Assembly: GCA_036346395.1 (NCBI GenBank)
Contig: CM070604.1
Span: 49,999,662-50,063,661 of the forward strand
From: Hsuehochloa calcarea
Lineage: Eukaryota > Streptophyta > Magnoliopsida > Poales > Poaceae
Direction of reading: 5' to 3'
DNA length: 64,000 nucleotides
In this document: positions 1 to 10,356 of the stretch, in pieces
Layout of the letters: every line of letters starts with the position of its first letter
How positions within the stretch are numbered: position 1 is the stretch's first letter
The notes under the pieces: generated by a model
Databases searched by the model: none
What the model saw: only the letters and a program-made list of their open reading frames with translations
What the model was told of the DNA's origin: nothing
Made by a program: the position numbers and the translations under genes

Positions 1-1638
1 CTCAGTCTCCTACTTTTGCTACTAGAAAAGACTTATCGAAATCCGCCAAAAAGGACGAACGAATTACTAAAAGTCCTCTAAGACGTCTGTTTAACTCAAG
101 TTGCTGTTCTTGGTTCGATTAAACTAGTCGGAAATGAAAACATCACCTAGTCGAAGCCTTTCCTTTCTGCACGTGGTCCTGCCCACTAGAAGGAACTTCC
201 TAGTGTCGAGTCGTTTTTACTCTTTCGACCAGTGCTTGACAACCGTAACAAAAGCTATAAGTTAAATAAACCTCTCTTTGTTTTCAGAAAACCCGTTTCA
301 AACACTATTTATTTAGATTGTCTAAACAATCTAAACAAATAGTCGGGGCTAGGATAAAGTTATTAATTTGACTTCAATTCTTAGTCCTTCATTCGCCTTT
401 CATTCGCTTATTATCTTTTGAGTTACTAACTACTCGACAAGATGATTTTCGTGAAATAAGGCGGATCATATATTACTCATCAACAAAAATTGTCCGCCTT
501 ACAAAGTAGTTACAAGATTACTCAAGGGGAGAGCCTAGTGCATTTCCTCCGCCACCTTTTGCCAATCGATCAGATTTCCACAATCGACGACTTGCCTCGA
601 TTCGTGATAATCGAAGTCGGCTTCGATTGGTTTAACATTAAGGGATCTTGAGCTTTAAGTTTCGCCAAAGCGTAACTTACAGCAGCCTTCGATCGCCTCC
701 CTTATTGATTCAAATTTTGATTAGCCTTCAGAGTGGTCACCATTTCTTGCAATCTTCCGACTTGTTCTCCAATAGTACTTGTGTGAGCAACTATAGTATC
801 TTCTCGAGGAGTTTTTCCTCGTAATGTAGCTCACTAAGCACATTGTTCAGAGAGTGATGTTGCCTTGAAGACTAGTCTTCATCGACTCCATCTCTGTTGG
901 GTACAAGTCGAAGCCTCGCTGCTTTTGTTCTCACCACTTGTTCTCAAAAGAATAATACCTGGCCAAACAAAAATACTTCTAGAGGAACATAACACAAAGA
1001 TATTTGTAGGTAAAAGCATTTCTTACCTACTAATTGAGAATCCAATTTCTTGACCTCTTCGCGATGGAAAGCAACGGTTTCAAAGATGCTTTTGCTCCCA
1101 CGCCCGATGTCCTCTCAGATTCATCTTAGCAATGCGACGACTCATTGCGATCAAGGTCTTTGCTTGATTTCACCTCAAGGATTCTCAATTGGGCGACAAT
1201 TTCAACAAGGAATTGACATTAAAAAGGGAAAACACTCAAAAAGGACAACAGTAAAAAGTTATTTACATTACATTTGAGTTCTCGTAACCTCAAGTTCTTG
1301 ATCCTTATTCTTGCTAATGCGGAAAACTCCCGAATGACCAAAGATTTGTCTCCAACTTCAAATCCGAGTTTCTCATCTCATTTTCTTTATCTCAAGAAGA
1401 AATGAGAGTTAGGTAAAGGTTAAAACTCAAAAAATGTCTTAAGTTCAAGACTTATCGCTTATTTTTTCCTGCAATTTCTTAGATGTAGAGACAACCTCTC
1501 AAGTCTATCCGAGAGGGTTAATACTTCATTCCTTAGCCTCCTCGACTCCTCTTTTCATAGTCGAGTTTAATCGGCTAAGGTCTTTGAATCACCGCTTAAC
1601 CTACAAAGGATGAGAGACGGAGATAAAAATCACCGAAT

Positions 1639-1808
1639 GGTTGTGAGTACTTCTACAACCACCGACCTAGTCGTAAGTTTTTCTGCGACTACGAATGGTT
1701 GTAAGTCTTTCTATGACCACTATCTCGTCGTAAGTAGTCGTAAGTTTTTTTACGACTAACTTTGTCATGAGTTTCTTCCATGACTATTCTCGTAAGACAT
1801 TATACGAG
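1639..1808. repeat. Stem-loop array 1 (compensated palindromes)
   Basis: Six short palindromes in 170 bp, each with a 5-7 bp stem and an AAGT-T-rich loop: 1639-1660 (GGTTGT/ACAACC), 1669-1690 (AGTCG/CGACT), 1698-1718, 1737-1756 (GTCGTA/TACGAC), 1764-1784 (GTCATG/CATGAC), 1789-1808 (CTCGTA/TACGAG). Stem sequences differ between units but the partner arm usually changes with them. Confidence 0.7.
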
Positions 1809-2644
1809 TATTTAAGTTGAAAACAACTATGGATGATAAGTGACTTACCACCTCTCGCCTCAGGCAGAGTAGCTCTTTCTCCCGTCTTAGTTCTAAAAGT
1901 TGTCGATGATACTCACCGACAACAAAGAATTTGCTCCGAGCTTTCTCGCAAAAGAGAACAATGGAGAAGTGAAGGAAAGCCACATGTATAAGTATTTTGA
2001 AGATACTTACATTCATAGTCGCCCTAGCAAACATTGAATATACAAGGTCCGGTTCTCAGCTTATCTATCCTCGCGACCTTGTCCCACCACACCTTCTCGA
2101 GGCGCTCGTTATCAAAGGTATTCTCCGTATTGGGAATATCTTTGGGATGAGGGACTTGGTCACGAGATCTGAAGCGTAAGACCTGCGACGGAGGCGGCCC
2201 CAAAGAAGTCACCACGGTTGAAATTTTCTCCTTCCGTTCCGTGATTTCTCTTGGGGTAGGGAAGGAACGCCTCCTCGATTTCCTTCCCAGCGGTCGCAGT
2301 GGTCACCACCTTGACCAGAGGCTTCCACACCGCCTCTGTTGTTTCTACGACTCGGTGGTCGTGGCGCCACCTCAACAAGAATACCGCTACTTCAAGGGTC
2401 GAGTTACGACTTCAGCAGATATGGAGTCACTCGGAGTCTCGACTTCATCGCCACCGGGCCAAAGGTGATGCTTCGACCACCTCCATTGCTACCTCCCATG
2501 AGTCAAGGATGGCAATGGACTTCTCAATGAAGCATTCCCGGGTCAAGGAGTCTGACCAAATAAAGAAAAGCAAATCAGTTGTGAAAAGAAAAGGTAAATG
2601 TCGTTCTTACACTTTAGTACATTTCACACACTCCGCACTCGGTC

Positions 2645-4484
2645 TTAACCAGAATTTTGGAGCAATCCTCCCAACGGAGGACCTCTTCTTCTCCACGACC
2701 ACGCCCGTCGAGGTTCAACAATTGGCTCAGTTACGACCACGTCTGGTCGTAGAGTTGAAACAGGGACCAGGGCTCTGTTTCCCTGATCCTCTGGATGGAC
2801 GAGATCAGTCTCGACCATTCCGTATAAAGATCGCCTCGATTGCGAGTGTTGTGCTGATGCCGCATCCTCCTTCATAAAGACATAAAATCTTTCCAGCCTC
2901 TCCTTTCAGCTTGCTTAATAAAACTAGGAGTGGCACCGATCGCGAAAGATTCCGTGTCATAATAGAAGGGTACCTTAGCCTTGCGAGGTTTGCGCTTAAG
3001 AGGTTCAGCTGCTTCAACCTCCTCGGCTTCGACGGCTGCGACCTCGGCTTCAGATACCATTACAGCTGCTGCAGGCCTTGTAGAGGGTCTGGTCGAAAGA
3101 CCAGAGCTCGAGCTTGCTCCCCCCTTGTCGGCAGATTTTACAAGTCGACGTCTCTTCGAGGGAGGAGCCGAGCCTTTGTCTTTCGACAACCCGGCGCCAA
3201 TAGTCATCGAACGACTTCTTCGTCAGTCCCGACGATTTTCCATGCCTACTTTACGTAAAGCAAAATGTAAAAGAAGAATCACTAATTAGTCGTAAGTTTT
3301 TTCTACGACTAGAACTAAGTCGTAAGTTTTTCTACGACTTTTTATTGATCGTAAGATATTCTACGATCACCATTAGTCGTAAGTATCTTCTACGACTATA
3401 AAGTCCTAAAGAAAGAATCGATTTTTGATTACCTTTAGGCGCTCTATCCTTTCATCTCGCGGACAAAGCCGCAATGACTTGAGGAACCGCCTCGAGTGGC
3501 GGGGACTTCTCACGATGAGTCCGACTGAGTCAACCTCACTGTGAAAGATCCGTAAACAGATAAAAATATTAGACAAGGTTGGGAAAAACCAAACGGAGAA
3601 CTAAGTCGACAATTGCTTACCCTCCTCGTAGTCTCGGTGGGGTCTCCTCTCCCGAGTACCTCCACATAGGAGATGCTCGCTTCTTCAGAGGATCGATTCT
3701 GCGTGTGATGAAATCCTTCACCACATGCCATCCGGCCACCCTTCTTCCTTCAAGTCCTTAATGGCTTGAATATAAGGGCTAATCCTACCGATATCTTCAG
3801 GGTTGAATCCCATGAAGATTTCTTTTCAGCACCTTCCCCACGAAAGAAAGGTCGCCTTCAGAGGTGACCTTCCAAAGAGAACCACCTCTTCCTCCACCGC
3901 CACGAAGACCGGGTAAAGCTCAATGTACTCCTTCGACTTCGAGTCGTGGAGCTTGCACCACGACTTCCGGCGATTCCGGTTTGTCGAGCCATCCCATAAT
4001 AATATTGGAACAACTCGAGATCCGCCTAATCCCTGTGCACGCCTCGCATGCATACACGAACACACTCAACATGGTAATAGAATTGGGACCTAAGTTCACC
4101 GTTCCACCCCAAAGTGTTCGAGTACTCTTTGTAAGAAAGGGGTGGGCGGTGTAATCGAAGGCCGCACTCACAATACGCTTGGAAGACGGATTTGCCCATT
4201 TTCCCCGATGGCGATCTTTGCCTGATAGCCTAATCCACTTCACCGAGCCTTTTCTCGAATCTTCCAAGATCAACCAAGATCTTGATCTTAGCGCATCCAT
4301 CTCCGATTCCTCCCATTCGTAAACTCTCTTGGCCATTTCGCCGTAGCAAGAAGTTTTTTGATTGGGTTAGCGGCGAGAAGATGAAACCGAGTCGAGGACG
4401 GAGAAAGCAAGAACTCAAGAACAATGGAGTGATTTGGGGAAAAGTAAAACCCAAGTCTACCTCCCGGTAAGTTTTTATAATCAA
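2645..4484 (-). pseudogene. Antisense accessory ORF of a gypsy element (putative gypsy-type transposon domain), decayed
   Basis: Minus-strand pieces in different frames: 4336-3920, overlapped by 4065-3826, and 3207-2872. The first contains LGPNSITMLSVFVYACEA, which resembles the conserved LNPNSI-type core of the plant 'putative gypsy type transposon' domain found in the antisense ORF of Tat elements. The overlapping 4065-3826 piece holds a continuation in another frame (EYIELYPVFVAVEEE). The 3207-2872 piece is rich in basic and Ala/Glu stretches (KRRRL, KRKPRKAK) followed by FYYDTE. Several stops and frame changes separate the pieces. The molecular role of this protein is not known. Assignment rests on the core motif and position. 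Confidence 0.5.
3288..3396. repeat. Stem-loop array 2
   Basis: Four palindromes spaced about 27-30 bp: 3288-3310, 3318-3339, 3347-3368 and 3374-3396. Three have stem AGTCGTA/TACGACT and one has GATCGTA/TACGATC. Loops are variants of AGTTTTTTC. Same design as arrays 1 and 3. Confidence 0.75.
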
Positions 4485-5270
4485 GACGATCTCCGCCGCT
4501 CAAAACCGCCTCGCCTATAGGTGCAGAGGAGTTGGTTGTACCGCTCGAACCGCTTCATCTGACAAGTCCGAGAGAGCGGCTGCAATTCCCGATGGTCCGC
4601 TCGAGAAAAATTAGGTGCGATCGTCACCCCAAGCAAAATTACATTCTGACCAAGTATTTCGGTCGAAGGAAGTATCAATCGGAAGGCTTTTTCTCCGATT
4701 CCCTCGCTACGACCACCGACGGTCGTAGGGGTTTTTACGACTTTTTAGTTGTAAGCAATCTTCACTTTCTATGATCACTTCGAACTGCCTCATCAACAGA
4801 TCTGTAGAGATCGCTTGCAATTCCCTGCACGGTCCTGCTCGAGAAAGTTATGTTTGTTTTATCACCTCCAAGTAAAATTACTTTCCGACCAAGTCTTTCT
4901 CGTCAAAGGAAGTATCAATCGGAAGGGTTTTTCTCCGATCGCCTCTACTACGACTACTACACGCTTGTAGGGTTCTTATGACTTTTGATAGTTGTAAGCA
5001 ACCTTCTTGACCAAACAAATTCTCGGTCAAAGTAGCATTCAAATATCGAAGAGTTCTTCCTTCGACTATTGTTCTACGACATTTTCATGGTCGTAAGACC
5101 ATTTACTAAACCTTCACCAAGTAAGTTACTTTCACTTGAAGTCGGGGCTAGATGACGAGGATCTAATAATCCTCATTTTATCTTTTATCTGTAATTTTAT
5201 TATGGGTAAATATGATGTCACATAGTCCCCGTAAGTACCCTTATTTCTATAAGGGAGAGGCCTAACCTTT

Positions 5271-5407
5271 GATTGTAAGTTCTTCTACAATCACCCCATA
5301 GTCGTAAGTTCTTCTACGACTACATCATGGTCGTAAGTCCTTCTACGACCACTACATAGTCGTAAGTTCTTCTACGATCGCTACCGATCGTAAGTCCTTC
5401 TACAACC
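5271..5407. repeat. Stem-loop array 3, 28-29 bp period
   Basis: Five units start at 5271, 5300, 5329, 5358 and 5386. The first three are perfect palindromes with stems GATTGTA/TACAATC, AGTCGTA/TACGACT and GGTCGTA/TACGACC around an AGTYCTTC-type loop; the last two are imperfect. The array lies in the inferred U3 of the LTR. Confidence 0.8.
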
Positions 5408-5649
5408 AGAAAACTACGACCACCTTATAATCAAACCTACGAGACGGTAGGTCCAATTGATTAAGGAATCCGACGGTCTACACGCACTATTATTCCGCGA
5501 TTAATGGTGTGTAAATACCCCATTATCTCTCGGAAGATAATTGCCGACGGCGTGAAGAAGTCAAGGCGCCGTAATTACTACCATCATACGCCTGTTATTA
5601 CATTAATTAGGCGATCTTCCGTAGGACTAAACGGCTACTTCTTCACGAC

Positions 5650-5658
5650 TATATAAGG
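5650..5658 (+). promoter_or_regulatory. TATA box of the gypsy LTR
   Basis: TATATAAGG lies in the LTR about 230 bp before its inferred end, the normal position for the U3/R boundary. It would drive + strand transcription of a downstream element body, but the element stops here. Confidence 0.5.
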
Positions 5659-5882
5659 GCATCAATCGAGAGATATGGAGAGGAGAATGACGGCAAACAA
5701 GGGCTAGTCAAGTAGAAACACAAACACTATTCTCTCGTAATAGTTTTAGTCCTCATCGGATCATCAAGAATACCATACACACAGATTAGGTTATTATTCT
5801 CTCCTGAGAAGGCCCGAACTGCCTAAACATCCCGTGTCAATCCACTCTGCGTGATCTCATCCTTAGGAGACCCCCCGAATCA

Positions 5883-6545
5883 AATAATCTTTACGTAAGA
5901 TCGGTTCTAATACACCGACACCCTTCTTCTTGAAGCTAGTAGTCTTTTGAACCATCATCGCAAGATTAGAACTTTTATCGATGCTCTCCTTAGCACCCTT
6001 AAGCATGGTATGCAACTCGTTCATTGATTTCTTCATGCCATTCATATGAAAATTCAATATGACAGGCTCAAAGCTCGCAAGGAGCGATTGGAGAATCATA
6101 TCAGTAACCAACTCTTGGCTAAGGGGGAAATAAAGCTTTTCCAAGCTCTCAATGTGACCAATCATTTTGATCACATGACGACTGACTAGGTTACCTTCTG
6201 AGAGTCTATAAGAAAATAATGTCTTAGAGGTGTTAAACCTTTCTGCCCTTGTTTAATTCTGAAACATACCCTTCAAACCTACAATTATATTGTAAGCATC
6301 TATGGTCTCATATTGCTTCTGAAGTTCAGAGTTCATGGTTGCAAGCATTCGGCGGGCACATCGATCGCGGCTATTGCAATGCTTCTTGTAAGCATTCTTA
6401 TCAGCACGAGGAGCATCGGCACTCGGTTCCTCGGGATAGACGTGATGATTCATTCAAGGAATAAAATAACACTTATTCAATAACACGTAAACATAGACGT
6501 GATATAATCATCTCTATGATTACCTCTAGGGCATATCACCAACGG
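5883..6545 (-). mobile_element. Ty1/copia fragment: gag joined to an LTR start
   Basis: Minus-strand pieces 6453-6253 and 6174-5863 read as copia gag of the UBN2 family: DAPRADKNAYKKHCNSRD, then MNSELQKQYETIDAYNIIVGL, IESLEKLYFPLSQELVTDMI and LHTMLKGAKESI. The C-terminal end, with the zinc knuckle, is cut off at the gypsy LTR junction. On the other side, minus-strand sequence from about 6545 begins TTGGTGATATGCCCTAGAGG, a typical start of grass copia LTRs of the Angela/SIRE type. Only about 90 bp separate this LTR start from gag, where a complete element would have a 1-2 kb LTR plus leader, so a large internal deletion is implied. It has frameshifts and is non-functional. Confidence 0.75.
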
Positions 6546-7497
6546 TGGTAATCATTGTAGTATTTGTTTTGTTGCCCTAATTTCCCGTTGTAGAATTTAT
6601 CCCCCGAGATTTAGTATTCTACTATTGTACATGTATTTTTTTAATTGCCTCTTGATTTCATCTAATTTGTGTCATTATTCCGTGGGATTTGGTAAGTGAG
6701 ATTTTAAACCAAGATTTTTCTTATCGCAGAGACATCACTCCTTTAATGCTCGATGTATTGATGCCTACTTGTAAAATGCTCGCATCAAGAACACACGCAA
6801 TGGGGTTGTGGTGAAGCACCGTTGTATTTCTAGCTATCTTCGACTTTGGAATGGGGGGTTTCCAGCTGCACAAACGATATTTCTGGCGTTGGTGGGCGGA
6901 CAGCGCGCAGTTGAGGTTTTTGGCGGGCGGTGGCGCAGCCAAGGTTTACTTGACAAGCTAGATATGAGAATGAATCTTCCATAAGGTAGCTTTATTTCTA
7001 ATTTTTTGTTAATGTTTCTATTTAATGCAGGATATCTACTTTATTAGTTGGTTTGTAGTTATTTTACATGATGGTCTGACAGTTATTTATGTATTGAAGT
7101 ATACTATGAGAAAATATTGATTGGTTATTTCACGCATTTACATAATTATTCTATGGAGTGTTTGTTCTATCATGTTGTGCTAATATGATGTTTGTAGATA
7201 TATGTATCATCATCTTTTAATTGATTGATTCGGTTTATGTGTTAAAAAAATATTATTTGTGTAAGTTTTTGAATTCTTTTGTAAACCAGAGACACTCTGC
7301 TAGTAGTTTTAGCCTTTTGGGTTTTCTCTGTCTCAAATCAGAGAATTTTTTTTGCGTAAATATAACTGTTGCTAGTGTTTTTAACGCAATTAGCGTCTAT
7401 CGCGATAAAATGACGGAAATAGCCACTCGTTCACACGGTGCGGTGGCCAGCCGGACGCCCCACTGCACCGGCCACATCAGGGTTCTACACGGCGTAA
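6546..7497. other. Unassigned AT-rich intergenic DNA
   Basis: No gene, RNA or clear repeat recognised. Short open frames here (for example 7221-7547) have no family signature. Confidence 0.5.
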
Positions 7498-7719
7498 CTG
7501 CACGGGGACATGGACATGGCCGACGTCGCAGCGAGGGAGGTGTTTGAACTGAGCTGCGCCGGGAGACCGGGCGCCTACATGGCGTTCTCGAACACGCTCG
7601 CGGCGGCCGGGAAATGGGACGGCGTGCACGAAGTCGGAGAGATTATGAAATGGCGAGGGGTGCTCAGAGACGCTGCCTGCAGCCGGTTTGGGTCTGAGAG
7701 CCCTCCATCCGTCGACTGA
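7498..7719 (+). pseudogene. PPR protein C-terminal fragment (E-type motif)
   Basis: The frame from 7510 reads MDMADVAAREVFEL, then GAYMAFSNTLAAAGKWD, EVGEIMKWRGVLRDAACS. This matches the end of PLS-class pentatricopeptide proteins: the last repeat followed by the E motif, where the family normally has an R/KMM..RGV.K.A.CSW pattern. An in-frame TAA lies at 7495 just upstream of LHGDMDMAD, and no further PPR repeats can be read on the 5' side. The family acts in organellar RNA editing or processing. Here only about 70 codons survive, so this is a gene relic, perhaps left by transposon-mediated capture. The codon composition is GC-rich, unlike the AT-rich flanks. Confidence 0.6.
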
Positions 7720-8495
7720 TGTAAATCAACAATGACTTGTTAAGAGTTCTTCTTGCCTAACTGCATTCGCTGCAAAAAGCACAACCGGTAGCGTGCAAGA
7801 GCCAAAAGGTCGCGTAGTGATTGATACAAGTGAACACGTCGTATTCGTATTCGTATTCGTATTCTCATGAAGAACACATCCAAACAAGAACACATACCAA
7901 CCTATATGTCATACAAAGTCCATAGAATTTAGTCTTACGATCTTAAAAAACAGAGTTAAAAAATCTTACTTTGAACACAAAGACAATAACTTTATTTCTG
8001 TTTTTTCTTCATGAAGAAGCGAACTTTACAATACCAGAATCCAACTGTCCACGGTTAAAACTTTCAAATTTTGATCCCACAAAAATAAAAATGGCACGTA
8101 GAATTGCAAATCAGTAAGTGATTCTCAAACACAACACCAAATTGACAACTCGTATCTATTGAGACTTCCATTCATCCAAGAATTAACCAGACAGCGAGCA
8201 AGAACTAATATTTACATGCATACTTGATAGAGAGTAGTACTTGTCAGTCGTCAAAAGTACGGAATTAATTAGAGTGCAAAAAAGAGAGAGAGAAAGAAAC
8301 GAAAGCACTGTAGTAATCAAAGAACAGGGGAGAAACACAGAGCAACAAGCTGATAATTGATTGCTTCTTCTACCTGGCCGTCGTCTCTTCCGATCCAAGA
8401 CCAAATAAACGTTAATTTCCTTTGCGGATCCGCTCCAAATTTTGATTTTTTTTTTCACCCGTGTTGCGTTCGTGTGTGATCTGTGAGGAGAGCAG
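7720..8495. other. Intergenic DNA downstream of the CML gene
   Basis: Contains a short (TATTCG)n microsatellite at about 7842-7864. The part next to 8495 should hold the 3' UTR and polyadenylation site of the calmodulin-like gene, but no single signal stands out. Confidence 0.5.
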
Positions 8496-9209
8496 CTATG
8501 CCTTGACGACCGTCATCATGCGCTTGAACTCCTCGAAGCTGACCATGCCGTCGCCGTCGCTGTCGACAAGGCGTATCATGTCGCGGCACTCGGCCACGGC
8601 CGGCCGACCGCCGTGCCGGCGCAGGCCGAGCGAGCCCAGGACGGTGCCGAGCTCCTCGGCCGAGATGAGCCCGTCCTTGTTGCCGTCGAACACGTCGAAC
8701 GCCTCCCTCAGGTCCCTCTCTTCCTCTTCCTCTTCCTCTTCCTCCTCGGCGTCTTCCGCCCCAGCGTCCTCCGCGCGGCCGCCATCGCCGGCAGCAGGAA
8801 GCTGCTGCTTCCTCTTCTTGGGGATGGAGTCGTAGAGCTCACGGAACTCGTGGATGTCGATGAGCCCGTCGCTGTTGGCGTCGACACGCGCCACCATGGA
8901 CGCGGCCTCGGCGGCGGACAAGGCGATGCCGAGCCGATTCAGCGACTCCTCCAGCTCCCCCGCCGTGATGAACCCGTCGCCGTCGTGGTCGAACGTGGAG
9001 AACACGATCCCTAGGTCCGCCTCCGGGTCAGGCCGGCCCTTCCTCTCCTGCTTAATCTTGGCCCGCTCTTCTTGCTCCCCGTGGCTCTTGGCTTGCAACT
9101 CGGCGCCGTGGCTGTCGCCGTCGTCGCACTTCTTGTTGGTCCGCGAGGAGACGAGGGAGAAGAGGGCGCAGAGGCCGCCGAGGAAGAAGAGCAGGAGAAT
9201 TGGCGCCAT
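8496..9209 (-). CDS. Calmodulin-like Ca2+ sensor with N-terminal membrane segment
   Basis: Intronless, 237 codons, starting at the ATG 9207-9209. Residues 1-22 (MAPILLLFFLGGLCALFSLV..) form a hydrophobic signal or anchor segment, so the protein is probably targeted to the endomembrane system. Four complete EF-hand loops follow: 74-85 (DHDGDGFITAGE), 110-121 (DANSDGLIDIHE), 175-186 (DGNKDGLISAEE) and 216-227 (DSDGDGMVSFEE). All have acidic residues at positions 1 and 12 and Gly at 6, so all should bind calcium. The EF pairs are joined by an acidic linker (about 147-165) of nearly pure Glu encoded by a GAG/GAA hexanucleotide run, unusually long for the family. Plant CML4/5/7-type proteins share the plan of N-terminal hydrophobic extension plus four EF-hands. 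They relay Ca2+ signals by binding target proteins; the target is unknown. The reading frame is intact. The exact CML number is not assigned. Confidence 0.92.
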   Translation of the reverse strand: MAPILLLFFLGGLCALFSLVSSRTNKKCDDGDSHGAELQAKSHGEQEERAKIKQERKGRPDPEADLGIVFSTFDHDGDGFITAGELEESLNRLGIALSAAEAASMVARVDANSDGLIDIHEFRELYDSIPKKRKQQLPAAGDGGRAEDAGAEDAEEEEEEEEEERDLREAFDVFDGNKDGLISAEELGTVLGSLGLRRHGGRPAVAECRDMIRLVDSDGDGMVSFEEFKRMMTVVKA

Positions 9210-9520
9210 GGACGGAGAGGCTGGCTTGCGTGTGTGAGTGTGTGTGAATGGGAGATCTGGAGAAGACGGAGTAGTTAATTTATGAGGCGACGACGCCTGA
9301 GGAAGATGGAAGAAGAAGATGAGGTGTGGAGAGGCAGTTGGTCAGTTCCTGATCGTGCGACCTAGTAGATGCGTGGCAAGTTACAACGGAGTCCCTACGG
9401 AATACCGATATTACCGTCGGTGAGTCCGATTCCTAGGGGCATAGACAGAGCGAGTCCGACCCTAGGGGCACAGACCAAGCCGAGTACGCCCTGAGGGGGG
9501 CACGGACAAGTCAGCCGACG
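9210..9520. other. Upstream region of the CML gene
   Basis: 5' flank of the calmodulin-like gene. It contains three degenerate copies of a unit of about 30 bp at 9425-9515 (core CCTAGGGGCA then AGAC.A). No clear TATA box decided. Confidence 0.45.
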
Positions 9521-9625
9521 TTTGAAATTGGTTGAATAGTATTTTTAACACTATTTAGTACTATTTAAAATAAGTGTTGAAAATAGTATCAAACAATGTT
9601 AAAATACTATTCACCAAATTTCAAA
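9521..9625. repeat. Small hairpin element (MITE-like)
   Basis: 9521-9550 and 9597-9625 are inverted repeats of each other, about 29 bp with three differences (TTTGAAATTGGTTGAATAGT against the reverse complement of the right arm, TTTGAAATTTGGTGAATAGT). The loop is about 46 bp and AT-rich. Size and structure fit a MITE or a foldback precursor. No target duplication was found. Confidence 0.65.
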
Positions 9626-10314
9626 TTGTCCAAGGACTGGGCTCACCGACGTGCTACCTGCACTGCGCCTCTTGTACTATGGTGCACAGATAATGTATTA
9701 TTTTTTGCATTTTACGCGAGGAAGGTGTTAGAATGACTATTCATGACGTCAACAGCGATGCTATTTTAGAAAAGGAAAAAAAAAACTTAACAGACCCCTA
9801 GTACGACATCAGAATTTCGAGAACGTCAGGCGCGTGTATGTAATTCGCGTGATTATGAAGCAGCGGGAGCGCAGGACATATTAAAAGGGGAGACGCGATC
9901 GTGATGTGGTGGAAGCGCGTTGGTGCCACCGAATGACGCGTGAAGTCGGCCATAAATAAACCGGACGGACGGCCTGCAACGCAACGCAACGCATCCATGA
10001 TTCGCAGGAGAGCGAGCGAGCGGGCAGGTGGCAGCAACGGCATTGTCCGTCTGGTCTCGTACCACGGCCACCAACCCACCAATCTCCGCGAACGCTGCGT
10101 GCGGCCGTGCCTGCCCATCCGACAACGGGCGACGCACGACCCTGACGACGCGACGCGCCAACGGTTGCTCTACAGCACTCCGGGATCTTTGGCTAAAATT
10201 AGGGAGGCAACGAAGCGAGTGGTTTCTTTCGGTCGCGTACGCCTAGCGAATATGTATCAAACAAGATACGAATTATTTTGATCACAAATATTTAGTCCAA
10301 TATAACGTGAAAAC
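9626..10314. other. Intergenic DNA, partly GC-rich
   Basis: Open frames on both strands at 9798-10281 come from base composition; none shows a family motif. Nothing else recognised. Confidence 0.45.

Positions 10315-10354
<40 letters not shown>
10315..10354. repeat. (TA)n microsatellite
   Basis: About 20 consecutive TA dinucleotides. A second, shorter TA run is at 10724-10742, so the two flank the element at 10351-10726. Confidence 0.9.

Positions 10355-10356
<2 letters not shown>

Larger units (their letters stand above)
1..5882 (+). mobile_element. Ty3/gypsy Tat-lineage retrotransposon, 3' portion
   Basis: The stretch ends in an LTR-like block with a plant promoter on the + strand (TATATAAGG at 5650), and before it lies decayed coding sequence on the opposite strand (about 2650-4480, minus). 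An antisense ORF between pol and the 3' LTR is known from Tat-lineage gypsy elements of grasses (Grande, RIRE2, Retand), which is why I place it there. No reverse transcriptase or integrase is readable, so pol and the 5' LTR would lie left of the window or be lost. Arrays of short palindromes occur at 1639-1808, 3288-3396 and 5271-5407. The part from 1 to about 1600 contains no recognisable protein. Lineage call is moderate; that it is repeat-derived is likely. Confidence 0.6.
5153..5882 (+). repeat. Candidate 3' LTR of the gypsy element
   Basis: A purine-rich tract (AAGTCGGGGCTAGA, 5139-5152) of the kind that primes plus-strand synthesis in grass Tat elements is followed by TG at 5153. A TATA box lies at 5650. 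The block runs to a C-rich U5 end (GGAGACCCCCCGAATCA) finishing in CA at 5881-5882, where copia gag sequence of another element begins. The second LTR of the pair is not in the window, so both ends are inferred and the target duplication cannot be tested. Confidence 0.5.

Noticed and set aside
341..360. GTCGGGGCTAG as a second polypurine tract / LTR start
   Set aside because: The sequence after it does not match that after 5153, so it is not the start of the same LTR.
9798..10281. Open frames of about 100 codons on both strands
   Set aside because: Overlapping frames on both strands without motif; composition artefact.
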